Origin: Malus domestica
Taxonomy: Eukaryota > Streptophyta > Magnoliopsida > Rosales > Rosaceae
Assembly (NCBI RefSeq): GCF_042453785.1
Contig: NC_091664.1
Location: forward strand, 3,584,501 to 3,648,500
Length of the DNA stretch: 64,000 nucleotides
Direction: 5' to 3'
Position numbers and translations under genes: made by a program
Notes under the pieces: model-generated
Seen by the model: only the letters and a program-made list of their open reading frames with translations
Database searches by the model: none
Told to the model about the DNA's origin: nothing
In this document: positions 22,626 through 34,504 of the stretch, in pieces
Position numbering within the stretch: position 1 is the stretch's first letter
How the letters are laid out: each line of letters starts with the position of its first letter

Positions 22626-23105
22626 AACCATCACGTCCATTCCAGTCTTGGCTAAGCACGAGTTTGTCAATCATGCCACTCGATTCTCCATATCTCGTAC
22701 AGAACCCAAACGTGAATCATACCAGCAACTCCAACTTTGTAGCAAACGAAACAAACAACTGTACTATAATGGCTGAAGTGATAAATTATATACTCAATTG
22801 TTTCAAGTTACATATTGACTTTTCGGATTTCTTGGTTCTTGAGCTCTGAACAGTGAGATTTGAAGAGGATCTCAACTCCTCCGTTGAAGCTTGATTTTGC
22901 CTATAAGGCTGATCAAATAGAATTTGGTTATTCGCTTGCTACTCCATTAAAGATGCTCTAAAACAAAACTGAAGTTTGTGCCAAACTTTTCTTCAAAATA
23001 CAGCGTGCATATACAGTTCAATGTGTTTCACCTTTCTTCACAATACGATGTGAGAATTTTGACTTTCCAGCGTAACCATTTCTTTCTATTTTTCTTTTTG
23101 GTTTC
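22626..23105. other. Intergenic sequence between copia 2 and the hAT relic
   Basis: Nothing recognised. 23098-23105 (TTGGTTTC) is the left target copy of the hAT relic. Confidence 0.4.
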
Positions 23106-24164
23106 CTACGGCGGGGGCAGTAACAAGGCTAGGGTGGGCTCTAGCATAGGGAGAGTTTTAATTGTTTAAGGTTAAAAATACTAATAATTTAGACTATTTT
23201 ATTATTTTTAATTGTTATAGCCCACCCAGTAAGTAAATGTTTTGAAAAATATGACTATTTTTAGAAAAAGTAAGAGTTAATAAATATTAAATAAATTATT
23301 TACTTTAATCAATATCAAAATTTATTATTATTATATTTCAAATCATACACATTGACACACACGTCCCAATAAATATTTTTATTTGATTAGTTTTTAGGGA
23401 GTAGTCTATAGTGATTAGTTTAGGTTTCCTATGAGTAGTCATCCGGTTTTAAAAAGTAGATTTAATATTTTATTATTTTAGGTTTCCTAGGAGTAGTTTA
23501 TTATTATTATGTTTTACTTTTGTGGTACAACAGTGATTCTTTTTCACTTTTTAGAAAACCTTCATCCTGTCTCATCTGCAGTTCACAAAAACCAAACATA
23601 CAAGTGAGAAAGTTTATTGATTTTTCTCATCAATAGGTAAGTTTTTTTTATCACTTTATTCTTATGTCTTGATTATTTTATTTGTTTATAGCTTTAATTT
23701 TAAGAGTTCGTACTTTAAAAATTCAATTTCAAGTTTAATATATTTTTTCTAATAGTTTGATTATGGAGATGGAGAGTGAATTTCTAGCAGATTCAATGGT
23801 TGTGTACATTGAAAAAGCGCTTGCCGAAAAGATTGATTTAGAAGAAATAACAAAGGATTTCAATTCCATTAAGGATCGAGGGGCACAACTTGAATATGTA
23901 CTTTTTCTTTTATTTGTGAAGTTGTTATGATAAGATTGATGATGTATGTTTCTTTCTACTATAAGTTGCAACTTCAAATGTTTTCGTTGTTAAATCTAGT
24001 TGAAACTTGCTTTATTCATAGTTAAATTTCATACTTTAAATTATTACTTTCAGGCTTGTTATTGTGTAACTTTATGTAAGTAACAAAACAAATTTAACCA
24101 TTTAATCTCCTAGTAATAATTTTAGTTTAGCCCACCCATCAAATAATTCCTAGCTCCGCCATTG
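23106..24164 (+). mobile_element. hAT-family relic with 8-bp target duplication
   Basis: A perfect 8-bp duplication TTGGTTTC flanks the element at 23098-23105 and 24165-24172. The ends are imperfect inverted repeats: CTACGGCGGGGGCAGTAA on the left and CAATGGCGGAGCTAGGAA read inward from the right (about 12 of 18 match). GGCGGAGCTAGG is typical of plant hAT ends. A transposase tail remains at 23763-23890. Subterminal GGTGGGC and GCCCACC motifs occur near both ends. Confidence 0.82.
23763..23890 (+). pseudogene. hAT transposase C-terminal fragment
   Basis: The open stretch encodes EFLADSMVVYIEKALAEKI and continues to a KDRGAQL-like end. It resembles the tail of TTF-/MYM-zinc-finger hAT transposases, where the FLADxMVxYIE segment belongs to the dimerisation region. 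The rest of the gene is absent. Confidence 0.6.
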
Positions 24165-24172
24165 TTGGTTTC

Positions 24173-25500
24173 TGCAGTGCAGGATTCTTATCATTCCAAA
24201 CTTTTCTCAACTCCGAAGTCCTTGGAAGATCAGGGCTTGGACTAATTTGGGCCAATCTTCTATTTTTCATTTAATTTTAGTCGCAAATGTTTTCGATTCT
24301 AATTTCAGGCCCAACTACGAAATCTTGGGCCAAATCAGATCAGCTCATATTTACACCAAGGCCTTAGCCTTCCAAAGTAGGCCCAAAAATTGAATGTGAA
24401 ACTAGTAAAATAAAATTTAAACTCTTACAGTATGCGGGAAAAGTGCTATGAGAGTGATATTCTTATTGTTCAGTTTAGTGTATTGAACTTATGAGGGTAA
24501 TATTTATACAACAAATGACAACAAAGAGAAAAGAGGTAACCAATCATAAAATAAAGAAAAAAGAAATAAGATGAGCCCCAAAATTATCATATAAACTTCG
24601 TCCCTAACAAACTTACACCACTGTGACAATATTGTAATACGATTCAAACTCCATGTGCTTGATTCTTATATATAGACATCACGCTCACACACTGTGAAAG
24701 AGAGTATATATTTGAACAAAATCCCGCAATGTGTTAACCATAACACTTTGGTATCGAAATCTAGGGGAGGTTAGGTATGGGATCCTGAATCCCAAATTGA
24801 AAATTTTCGAGAGAAGAATTTCGGGATTCCTGAAATATTTTCGATATATCTAGATGGATCGAGACTGGATATTGAGTTTTGGGCTTTTAGGATGTGGGCT
24901 AAAATTTGGGCTTTTGGCCTAAATTTTGTTGCCCAATTTCATATCGATTGAAATTTATGATTTTTACCTCATACCAATTGAAGTACCACTTCATTGACGT
25001 TCCAAAGTTCCAAACAACTTAATTTCATACTTCTATTTCTAATATAGTCTGCTATCAAACTACTTAAATTCAACATCCAACATGTATGCAACCAAAATAA
25101 ATATGTATAAACATACATATATATATATATATATGGTTTGGTTCGGGATCCTGAACCTTTGAATATGTAATTTCGATTTCTGTACCGAAAGGTTAGAGAT
25201 CTGTTTGGTATGGATCCCAAAAATTTTGGGGTATTATCGTTTTGGAAATTTTTTGGTATGGGATCGACATTTTTTTGGTTTGGTTTGAGATTTCAAGGAA
25301 ATTTTTCCAACCCTATCGAATCTCACTTACAAGTGAAAAAAATACAAATAAAACATAATACTAAGTACCTGAATGATTTTATCACCTTAATAATTACAAC
25401 GAGACAAGTTATTTAATACCTAAATTTTAAAATTTAAACATATTTAACGATAATTAACGAGTACAAGTTACGTCACCACTTAAAAACATAGGGCAAAAAA
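24173..25500. other. Intergenic sequence with a possible degenerate hAT MITE
   Basis: No gene seen. 24762-25316 is rich in GGTATGGGATCC and TTTGGTTTGG motifs. It ends CCAACCCTA, similar in style to the hAT-like end at 1147. An (AT)n run lies at 25111-25134. Confidence 0.35.
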
Positions 25501-25511
25501 AAAGTTGGGCG

Positions 25512-25517
25512 CACGTG
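25512..25517. promoter_or_regulatory. G-box upstream of the bHLH gene
   Basis: CACGTG lies within GCGCACGTGTAC, 278 bp before the start codon. It is a binding core for bZIP and bHLH factors. Autoregulation would be speculation. Confidence 0.45.
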
Positions 25518-25669
25518 TACTTTAAGTTTACCACTGACACTGTTTTCAGATTAGAAGGGTGACGTTAATCGGTTACTGTCACCTGCGGTTGATGTAAGCA
25601 CCTCTCTTAGACTTTTCCACAACTAGCCATCCTTCCTCCCCCTCACTCCTTTCCTAAAAAGACCGACTT

Positions 25670-25783
25670 CCCTTCTCTCTCTCTCTCTCTCTCTCTTCTC
25701 TTTCTCTCTCTAAAATCTCAGACACCAGAAGTGAACTGCTGCTGCTGCTGCTGCCCCCGCCGCCGCCGCCGCCGCCGCCGCCG
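25670..25783 (+). repeat. CT-rich tract and CCG repeat in the bHLH 5' leader
   Basis: A (CT)n tract spans 25670-25711. CTG and CCG triplets follow at 25738-25783, ending 12 bp before the ATG. CT tracts near plant transcription starts are common. The CCG run may affect translation or be length-polymorphic. Confidence 0.7.
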
Positions 25784-25794
25784 TATACATATAA

Positions 25795-28700
25795 ATGTAT
25801 CCCACAAACTCATCCTCCTCGCCTCAAAAGCCCATGGCCCCGAGACCAAGCACAACGGGCCTGACCCGCTACGGCTCCGCCCCGGGATCCCTCCTAAACT
25901 CAGCCGTGGACTCCGTCATGGGAGCCGCCGCCGACCGCGAATTCTCATCCCTCCGACCGCAGCACCTACGAGGCCACTACTTCTCCGGAGACGGTGGCGG
26001 CGACTCTCCCTCCCTCACTGGCTCCGAGTCCAGCTTCAAAGTCAACTCATCCAACGGCAGCCACAGGGACACCAGCACCACCAAGCCATTGCTCCAATCG
26101 CACGGTCTGAACGAGATTGGATCTTCCAACTCTTCTTCTTGTTCTTCGACGTCGTCGGCGGCTCTGGTTCGCCAGCGAAGCTCTCCAGCTGGCTTCTTCA
26201 GCCATCTCACCGCCCCTGAGAATAATGGTACGCCCTTTCCACTTTTTCTTTCCTTTGTACAATGACGGTACTATCCTTGGTGATTGAGATGGGCGTGTTC
26301 GTGTGCGTAGGGTACTTTTGAGATTTCAACTGGTTCTGGGACCTGGGAAGTGACGTTGACTATTTAACTAATAGACTGAAATGCCCGCGGAGTTCGTTTA
26401 AATTACGATAATAATATTGCTTAATCCTTATCCAATATATTACTTATTAATCAACCAACGGGAAAGGAGGGGATTTTCGGTATTTTATTGACCCGCACCA
26501 AGACCAATCGACCAATCACGTGTAAGCATGGGTTGGTTACGTGTCTTTTTTATTATTTTAGGATGATAATTCGTCAACTTGCTATTGTTTTTCTTGTTTT
26601 CTTTGGTTGTTTGTTATCATTGCATGTGTTGTTTTTGTTTGTTATCATTTTAATTTGCGTAAGTTATGTTCGTGACACTTTAAAAAAATCATCGTGCACT
26701 CTAAACTTTATATATTTAGAAACGCTCTGCATTTGCTTTGGCTCTTCTCCAATCAATCATGTTTACAGCTGGATCTCGTTAAAAGGACAATGCATATTTT
26801 ACAATGGCGAATAACCTATCGTAATGTAAGTTATTTAATTAATGTTTTTTAATTTGTTTTAATTAGAAGTTCATTTTTTAGGGTTAGCTGGGCCATCTCC
26901 AATGGAGTGCCAAAAAGATTCAGGGCCAATTTTTGGGGGTGGACTGTCTGCCCTCTCATTTCCTCATTTCCTCATTTCCATACTATTCTCATCCTCTCCT
27001 GTTGTTTGTGGTCACGATTAAACCACGTTAACATTTTATATTCCTATTACTTTTTGTTTTATTATTTTTATAAAAAAATCAATATAAAATATTGACGTGA
27101 CTTAACCATGATCATAGAAAATAAGAAGAGTATGGAAATGAGAGGATAGACAATCCACGTGCTTGCTACATTTGGCCCCTTTGGTAGGAATGAGCGACCC
27201 CTGTTCATGGCCCCCATGAAGTCGAAAAGGGGTCCAGGACAACACATAGCAACAATCATGTGTTGCGGGTTGCATTTTTATGAAGCACCCGCTTCTTTGT
27301 CAGCAAGATGACGTGGTTGTTTAAATCCAAAGGCACAGATCAATTTTTTTTTTTATTTTAGAGACGTAAAAAACAGATTTTTAAACCAAAAAATATTCGT
27401 AATATTTGTCTTTAAAGATAGATATTTCCGATACACACCTTCTTTTAAAACAGTGTGTTCCAAAAATTATATATAAATATGTATAAATAGTAGTTTAATT
27501 ACTTTAAACAACATATAGTAGTTGATGTGTAATGTTGTACCATAATATTTTTCCGATATACTAAAAAGTAAAAGAAATATTGAGAGAAATAAAATATAGC
27601 CTCCGCACCATTGGAGATGGAAAGTTATAGCTTTGCACTATTTCTTAAAAAATTATATTTTTAGTGTGCTATTTAGAATTGGTGGCTAAATATAGCTAAA
27701 CGATTGGAGATGGCCTTAGATCTCATCTCACCCCTAGCAAGTTGTAACTCTTTGCCTACAGTTTTTAACTCCATTGACATTTTGTTTGGTGGGTTAGGCC
27801 AAAATTTAAAGTGTTAAGCAACCTAGGGTTAAAGTTTAGCTAAAAACCATTTTTGCCTACAGTTTTTAACTCCATTGACATTTTGTTTGGTGGGTTAGGC
27901 CAAAATTTAAAGTGTTAAGCAACCTAAGGTTAAAGTTTAGCTAAAAACCATCTATTAATTACAGCAATTGCCACTCAAACAAATACAAGGTTTTAGTGAC
28001 TAATCTAGTACAACATGAGGAAAGTTACTAAAAAAAGACAAGCGTGATCATACTGAAACGCTAATGTCTTAAATTGGCAACGGTGTAAATGAGATTACTA
28101 CTCTAAGCTAGAGTGCTAGACTAATGGGAGGGGGGTTTGAACTCGTAATGCGATGAGTTGAAAAGGAAAACCCTAATATATATCCACTAGGACAACCCAT
28201 CCTGTCTTATAATCGCATTTTCTAAGCGGAACATAGGGGCGTGATGACATTATGCAGAATTAGCATGGTTCTTTACTCATTAATCTTTGTTGCATGATTC
28301 TAGTAGGCTAGTTTCCACACTACACCTAGTCACATTCATGGATTTATATTGTTGAGTCATTTGAATTTTGTTACCGTGGATGGCCGTATGTCAACTAATG
28401 GCACGAGGATTATCACGTCTTTTGTGTGAATTCGTGTGGCATTAGTCGACAAAGTGCCAATATCAGTGAAAAATGATATGCCTCGTATATATCCTTTGAA
28501 GTCTCAATTACGTTGTGATCATCCCAGTCTAGAATCGAACTTCCTAAGCATATTAGTTCAACGCAAGTCGTGGTCGTATTCTTCATGGTCATGGATCATG
28601 ACCTAGATGATGATTATCATCAAAGGTTTACAAATCATCTTTCATTGCGACATGAACAGGAGGATTCTCAGTTACAAGAGGAACTGGAAGCTATAGATCA

Positions 28701-30739
28701 CAAGGGGGCAATAATGGTGGTCACGGAGTAACAAGATTAAAGTCGCAGTTGAGCTTCACTGGGCAAGATTCTCTTTCTCAAATCTCTGAAGTAAGTGAAA
28801 TTGCTGGTGAAGGTGTTAGCTCTGACAACGGCCACCATAGTGCCATGCATTCTTATCCCGCCACTAGCTTTGGGATGGAATCCTGGGATAATACCAATTC
28901 GATTGTCTTTTCAGCTCCACCAAGTAAACGAGCTAAAAACATGGATGGGGACATATTTAACTGCCTCAATGCTTTAGAATCTCAGGTACCTTAAAATTCA
29001 AAATCCATTTCACGTGCATGGTTCTTAGAGTCGCAATTTTTCTGTTTAATACTTGTTTCGTTGTCCATTTCAGTTTAGCCTTCCCCAGACATCTTTAGAA
29101 ATGGCAACAGTAGAGAAGCTACTGCACATCCCTGAAGATTCTGTTCCTTGCAAAATCCGTGCTAAGCGTGGCTGTGCAACTCATCCCAGAAGCATTGCAG
29201 AGAGGGTTAGCAACTCATCCCTAAAGATTATGTTCGGGTATGTTGTTTATGTTTATTTAAATATGTCCTCCTGACTTGTAAATTTCGTTTATACAGGAGA
29301 GAAGAACTAGAATAAGTGGGAAGTTAAAGAAACTACAAGACCTTGTTCCTAACATGGATAAGGTAGTAATCGATGGCTTTTTTAAACCTGTATTACTGAA
29401 TTTTACTGAAAATATCTGCATTTTGACTTGAACCAGAAGCGTTTTTAGTTAGTGTATCTTTTCCTTAAAGAACTTGTATAGATGCATAATGGGGGGAAAA
29501 CCTACGTAAAACTGTACACAAAGTCTCTTTAAGATGGTATTTATAACATCCTATCCCTTGATTACTTAAAAAACTATTTACTTTTCGACCTCCTATCCTT
29601 GAAAACTCGCCGTCAGGTGACTACCTAAACAAAAGATTAGGTACAAACTCAATGAAACATAACATTCAAACAGGACAAATAAAACATAATCCCAAATAGG
29701 CTTGGAAAGCCTTTTAAATGCTCCTCATCAAACTTAGAAGTAGAAAAAACTGTAAACTAGTTTTCTTTATCTGCTCGTTTCAGATACATAGTTTTGTAAA
29801 TGTTTATTTAACGTGAATATGAAGGCATCCTATGACGTTTAATCCTAAGATAGCTCCCAACGGAATTGCCATGTGTGCCAACCATTTTGCTTTAACATTT
29901 GATGCACGAGTAACTCTATTATTCAACCTTTTCGTTTAGGAGACCCGTGTATTCTCCAGCCTTCATGTTCATACGCACATTGCTGTACTGAGCATTGACT
30001 ACAAACTTTTATGATGCGCGATTACAAAACCTATGAACAAGCTATAAACATTTCTCCCAATTTCATTTCAGCAAACAAGCTATGCGGACATGTTGGATTT
30101 GGCTGTGCAACATATCAAAGGCCTTCAAAATCAAATCCAGGTTTGTGAAGTGTGAATCCGTAACTTCAATACTTAATACTTATTGCATGTGCAAACTTTT
30201 TACATACACGACATGAATGTGCTTTTGGTTTTTCAAATGGTTATTGGTCAATCTCAACAATACGCTCACTCCAGAACTGTCGCATGCACTGCAATTGTTC
30301 TTTACCTTTTGTTTTACGATTGTGATTTACATACATTGAATAACGATGTTATTGAGTCCGGAATTTCAAAAGAATGTTTCAGATTATACTTTCAGCTCTT
30401 AGTTCAGAAATCGTAAAACTATGGAAAATTTTAACACCCTCTTTCTTATTTATTTTCCCTTTAAATTGTACCGAAAACTGTTTTATTAAGCTCTGCCGAA
30501 TGAGGGTAATTAGTTGCTAGATTGCACCTTCCTGGATAGATTTTGTCTAAAATTGAGCAAAAAAGATGAATGACCATTTATTGTTTAACTTTCACGGCTG
30601 AATGTATACGATTATAACAATTTACTGCTTCTTCCTCAAATTTCATCTTACAAGATTTGTTTTCATTTTCCGCTATTCACAGGATCTTCATAATGATCTC
30701 GATAATTGCACTTGCGGCTGCAAACCAACTGCGAAATGA
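25795..30739 (+). CDS. BHLH128: bHLH transcription factor, bHLH128/FBH type
   Basis: Six coding exons: 25795-26227, 28660-28985, 29074-29205, 29297-29362, 30072-30140 and 30683-30739, all with GT...AG introns, giving 360 residues. The N-terminal half is Ser/Gly/Asn-rich. It contains SRLKSQLSF-like and ISEVSE-like motifs and a KRAKN patch, as in the FBH group (subfamily IX). The bHLH domain covers about residues 285-342: basic region HPRSIAERERRTRIS, helix 1 KLKKLQDLVPNMDK, helix 2 SYADMLDLAVQHIKGLQ. The ERERRTRISGKLKKLQ version and the C-terminal CTCGC fit bHLH128 better than bHLH122/130. The His of the usual HxxxExxxR basic triad is replaced by Arg292, as is usual in this group. FBH relatives bind E-boxes and activate CONSTANS; the precise role of bHLH128 is less clear. 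The product would be nuclear. The gene looks intact. Confidence 0.92.
26890..27717. mobile_element. MITE (GGCCATCTCCAAT family) in bHLH intron 1, with nested MITE
   Basis: Inverted ends GGGCCATCTCCAAT at 26890 and ATTGGAGATGGCC ending 27717. Another inverted copy of the motif lies at 27606. The unrelated foldback MITE 26940-27158 sits inside. A relative is at 38271-38711. Confidence 0.55.
26940..27158. mobile_element. Foldback MITE, TGGACTGTCTGCCCTC family (copy 1 of 2)
   Basis: The arms are inverted over about 100 bp: GTGGACTGTCTGCCCTC at the left and GAGGATAGACAATCCAC at the right, with TGTGGTCACGATTAA and its complement further in. The central AT-rich hinge is TTTATAAAAAAATCAATATA. The other copy is 33889-34099. 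Confidence 0.75.
27751..27951. repeat. 101-bp tandem duplication in bHLH intron 1
   Basis: Two adjacent copies, 27751-27851 and 27852-27951, start TTTGCCTACAGTTTTTAACT and differ at only about one base (CCTAGGG versus CCTAAGG), so the duplication is recent. Confidence 0.85.
27952..28659. other. Remainder of bHLH intron 1
   Basis: No element recognised. The intron ends ACATGAACAG before exon 2 at 28660. Confidence 0.45.
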
Positions 30740-31537
30740 TCCCGAATGATGATGAAGCAAGCAAGCGACCGCAGAGGTCCAAACTCTAAGGGTGTCCAAA
30801 GAAGGTAGGACCAACCGAAGATAGACTAACTTTGTTGTATTACTTGCAGGTTAGACTTCATATTTATGAGCAGAGAACTTGATCGTTCAAACGTTTGGGA
30901 CGGAAACTGTCCTTTCATGTTTTGCAGTGGTTCAAATCTCCACGTGTTTTTCGAAATATTTTGTATATACGATGAATCTGCATTGTTTCCTAACTCATCA
31001 AGAAATCGTCTTTGTTTCTTTCGTTGAATGAATATTGTTTATTTTGCAGTTCATTTATCAGTTTCTTGGTTTTCATTTTCTGTAAAGTTTTGATTTTATC
31101 GGCGGGGTGCCGAAAACCAATTCCAATTGCGGATTTGTTGCTGCAACCGCTCAGATAGAGTAAGGCTTGTTTGGAAGTAGTTTTAAAATGACTAAAAGTG
31201 CTTTTAGAAAGAAAAAAATGTTATTTAGTTCCAAAGCACTTAAAGTACTTCTTGCAAAAAGCACTTCAAGTGGTTTTTAACGCCTCGCTTGCCTTTTCAC
31301 TAATGAGAGACTGGAAATTCAAGCACACAGAAAGATTTGATAAGTTAATGTCCCTGCTTGACAAGAGAAAAATGCTCTTTCCAAATTTAAACATAAAAGC
31401 CGGTCCTCTGGAAACATTCAAACCATATCTAATACTCGAAACAAAAATGGCACAGGCAAAAGAAAGAGTAATCCGGCATCTTCTAAACAAAACCCAGAAA
31501 CCAATTTCCCCGTTGCATCACGGTTTCTTGCATCCCC
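30740..31537. other. bHLH 3' region and convergent RPS5 3' region
   Basis: Holds the bHLH 3' untranslated region (from 30740) and, on the other strand, the RPS5 3' untranslated region. The genes converge with stop codons about 800 bp apart. 31165-31300 is a truncated copy of the TTTGGAAGTG...ACTAAAAGTGCTTTT MITE family. An open frame at 31198-31584 overlapping RPS5 is not credible as a gene. Confidence 0.5.
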
Positions 31538-32911
<1,374 letters not shown>

Positions 32912-32915
32912 GATT

Positions 32916-33540
32916 CTGCATAAACACAATAGAAAAGCTACAAAATTTAGAGCATTACAGGGTTTAGTTCTGCAAGAACCAACACAAATATGTTACTAAT
33001 TCCTAATAACTGCCACTAAAAATCAAGCTACAAAAATATAAAAAAAATTCTGGTGATCAAAATTGGACATTATTTCACAATGCTCAAATGTTGTAATATT
33101 AAAATAAATTAAAATTAAGGACTGAGACCTAACACCATATATTCCTACAAATCAAGTTATAAAATTGAGGAAAATATTAAATAAAATAGCAAAAAAAAAT
33201 GAAATGAAAGGAGAAAAGGATACAAATTCTTAAATTTCTTAATTCGATTGACATACCCAACGAAAAAATCGAGCTTAATTCTTAATAAATAAATAAAAAA
33301 CAACAACAACAAAACAAAGAATTAAGAAGAAAACTATAAAATGTGTTTTCGACAGTACGCAACAGGTAAAATGCTGAGATGCGAAAGATAGGAAATCAAC
33401 GGCGGGAAGCGGCGGAGAGCGGTGAACACTGACCCGAAGGATGGAGTTTCAGACGAGAGCGGGAGAGCTTGAACCGGAGACGAGGGAACGGCAGACAGGG
33501 AGCTTTTGGAGAAGGCGAGGAAGAGCTTCTTTAATCAGCT
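32916..33540 (-). promoter_or_regulatory. RPS5 leader exon and 5'-UTR intron
   Basis: On the minus strand an AG acceptor (TTTATGCAG) lies four bases before the ATG. A good donor (CGG|GTCAGTG) is at 33433-33427. The intron is about 518 bp and AT-rich, with the GC-richer leader exon at about 33434-33530. Leader introns are usual in plant ribosomal-protein genes and often raise expression. Confidence 0.65.
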
Positions 33541-33570
33541 AGGGTTTGGGTTTTAGGTTGGGCTTGGGCC
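33540..33570 (-). promoter_or_regulatory. Telo-box and site II motifs of the RPS5 promoter
   Basis: AAACCCTA on the minus strand (33540-33547) is a telo-box. TGGGCT (33559-33564) and TGGGCC (33565-33570) on the plus strand are site II motifs. The pair is the known signature of plant translation-machinery promoters, recognised by Myb-type and TCP factors. Confidence 0.7.
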
Positions 33571-34504
33571 TGTTTGGTGTGGATTCAAAATTTTGAGTGA
33601 GGAGGCATCTGATGTAGACAACCACGTTATTTGAAAAATTTGCATAATCCAAGAGAACGAAGAAGAAAGATTTTTCGTATACCACAATCATCATTTAATT
33701 AAATAATTTTTCTTAATTATTAATTTATTAAATAATAAACTAAATTGAAAATTTTGATTAATTCAAATGATATGACTGTCTGCATTAAATATCACCTAAA
33801 ATAATATAAAAATACAATATAAAAACATAGTATGAATAATATTACTTTTGGTAAGCTCATCCAGTAGAGGCCTGACCAACTCAAAAAAGGACAAGGATTG
33901 TCTGCCCTTCACTTTCGGTGCCCTCCCAGTGCTCTCATGTTTATGTGGTCACGGTTAAGTCACGTCAACATTTTATATTATTATTTATTTTTATCTTATT
34001 ATATCTATAAAAATAATAATATAAAATGTTAATATAACTTAATCGTAACCACACAAAACAGAAGGGCATCGAAAATGAATGGCATACAATCATTGTCCCT
34101 CCAAAAATACCCATTTCTTAAACAGAATTTATTTTTTTAAAATATTTAATTGAAGATGTCAAGTCTATTCGTAAAACCGCAATAAAAGAATGAATTAGAA
34201 ATATAATAAATAAAAAATAAAACAAGAAAAAAAAGATGCCCAAAAACCTACGACGAAGGCACTACTTGCGCAGTATGTCCGTCTGCCTCCTGCCAGCGCA
34301 ATTACAACACCATCACTCCTCTCTCTCTCTTTCTCCTCCCCCTTTCTCTCTCTCCTCCAAAATCCGACAGACCGCCATTTTTCTGTAAAAACTCGCTTCC
34401 TCCCTCCCACTCCTTCCATTCTCAAACTGCGTGCTCAAATTTCTGTGCTGGATTAACAGAAAGAAGAAGAAGCAAGCAAGAACCAGGGAGAAGGGGCGAG
34501 CGAG
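33571..34504. promoter_or_regulatory. Divergent RPS5/RABA5 intergenic region
   Basis: Separates the two divergent genes. It contains the foldback MITE at 33889-34099. Close to the Rab gene there is a strong CT-rich patch (34315-34362), typical of plant core promoters, and a purine-rich leader (34457-34500). Confidence 0.55.
33889..34099. mobile_element. Foldback MITE, TGGACTGTCTGCCCTC family (copy 2 of 2)
   Basis: The arms GGACAAGGATTGTCTGCCC and its partial complement ending CAATCATTGTCCC enclose TGTGGTCACGGTTAAG and TTAATCGTAACCACA. It is the same family as 26940-27158 and lies between two active promoters. Confidence 0.75.

Noticed and set aside
25731..26219. 162-codon frame with Cys and Arg runs
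   Set aside because: It begins at GTG in the CCG repeat and overlaps the bHLH first exon in another frame; the bHLH frame has family motifs and splice continuity.
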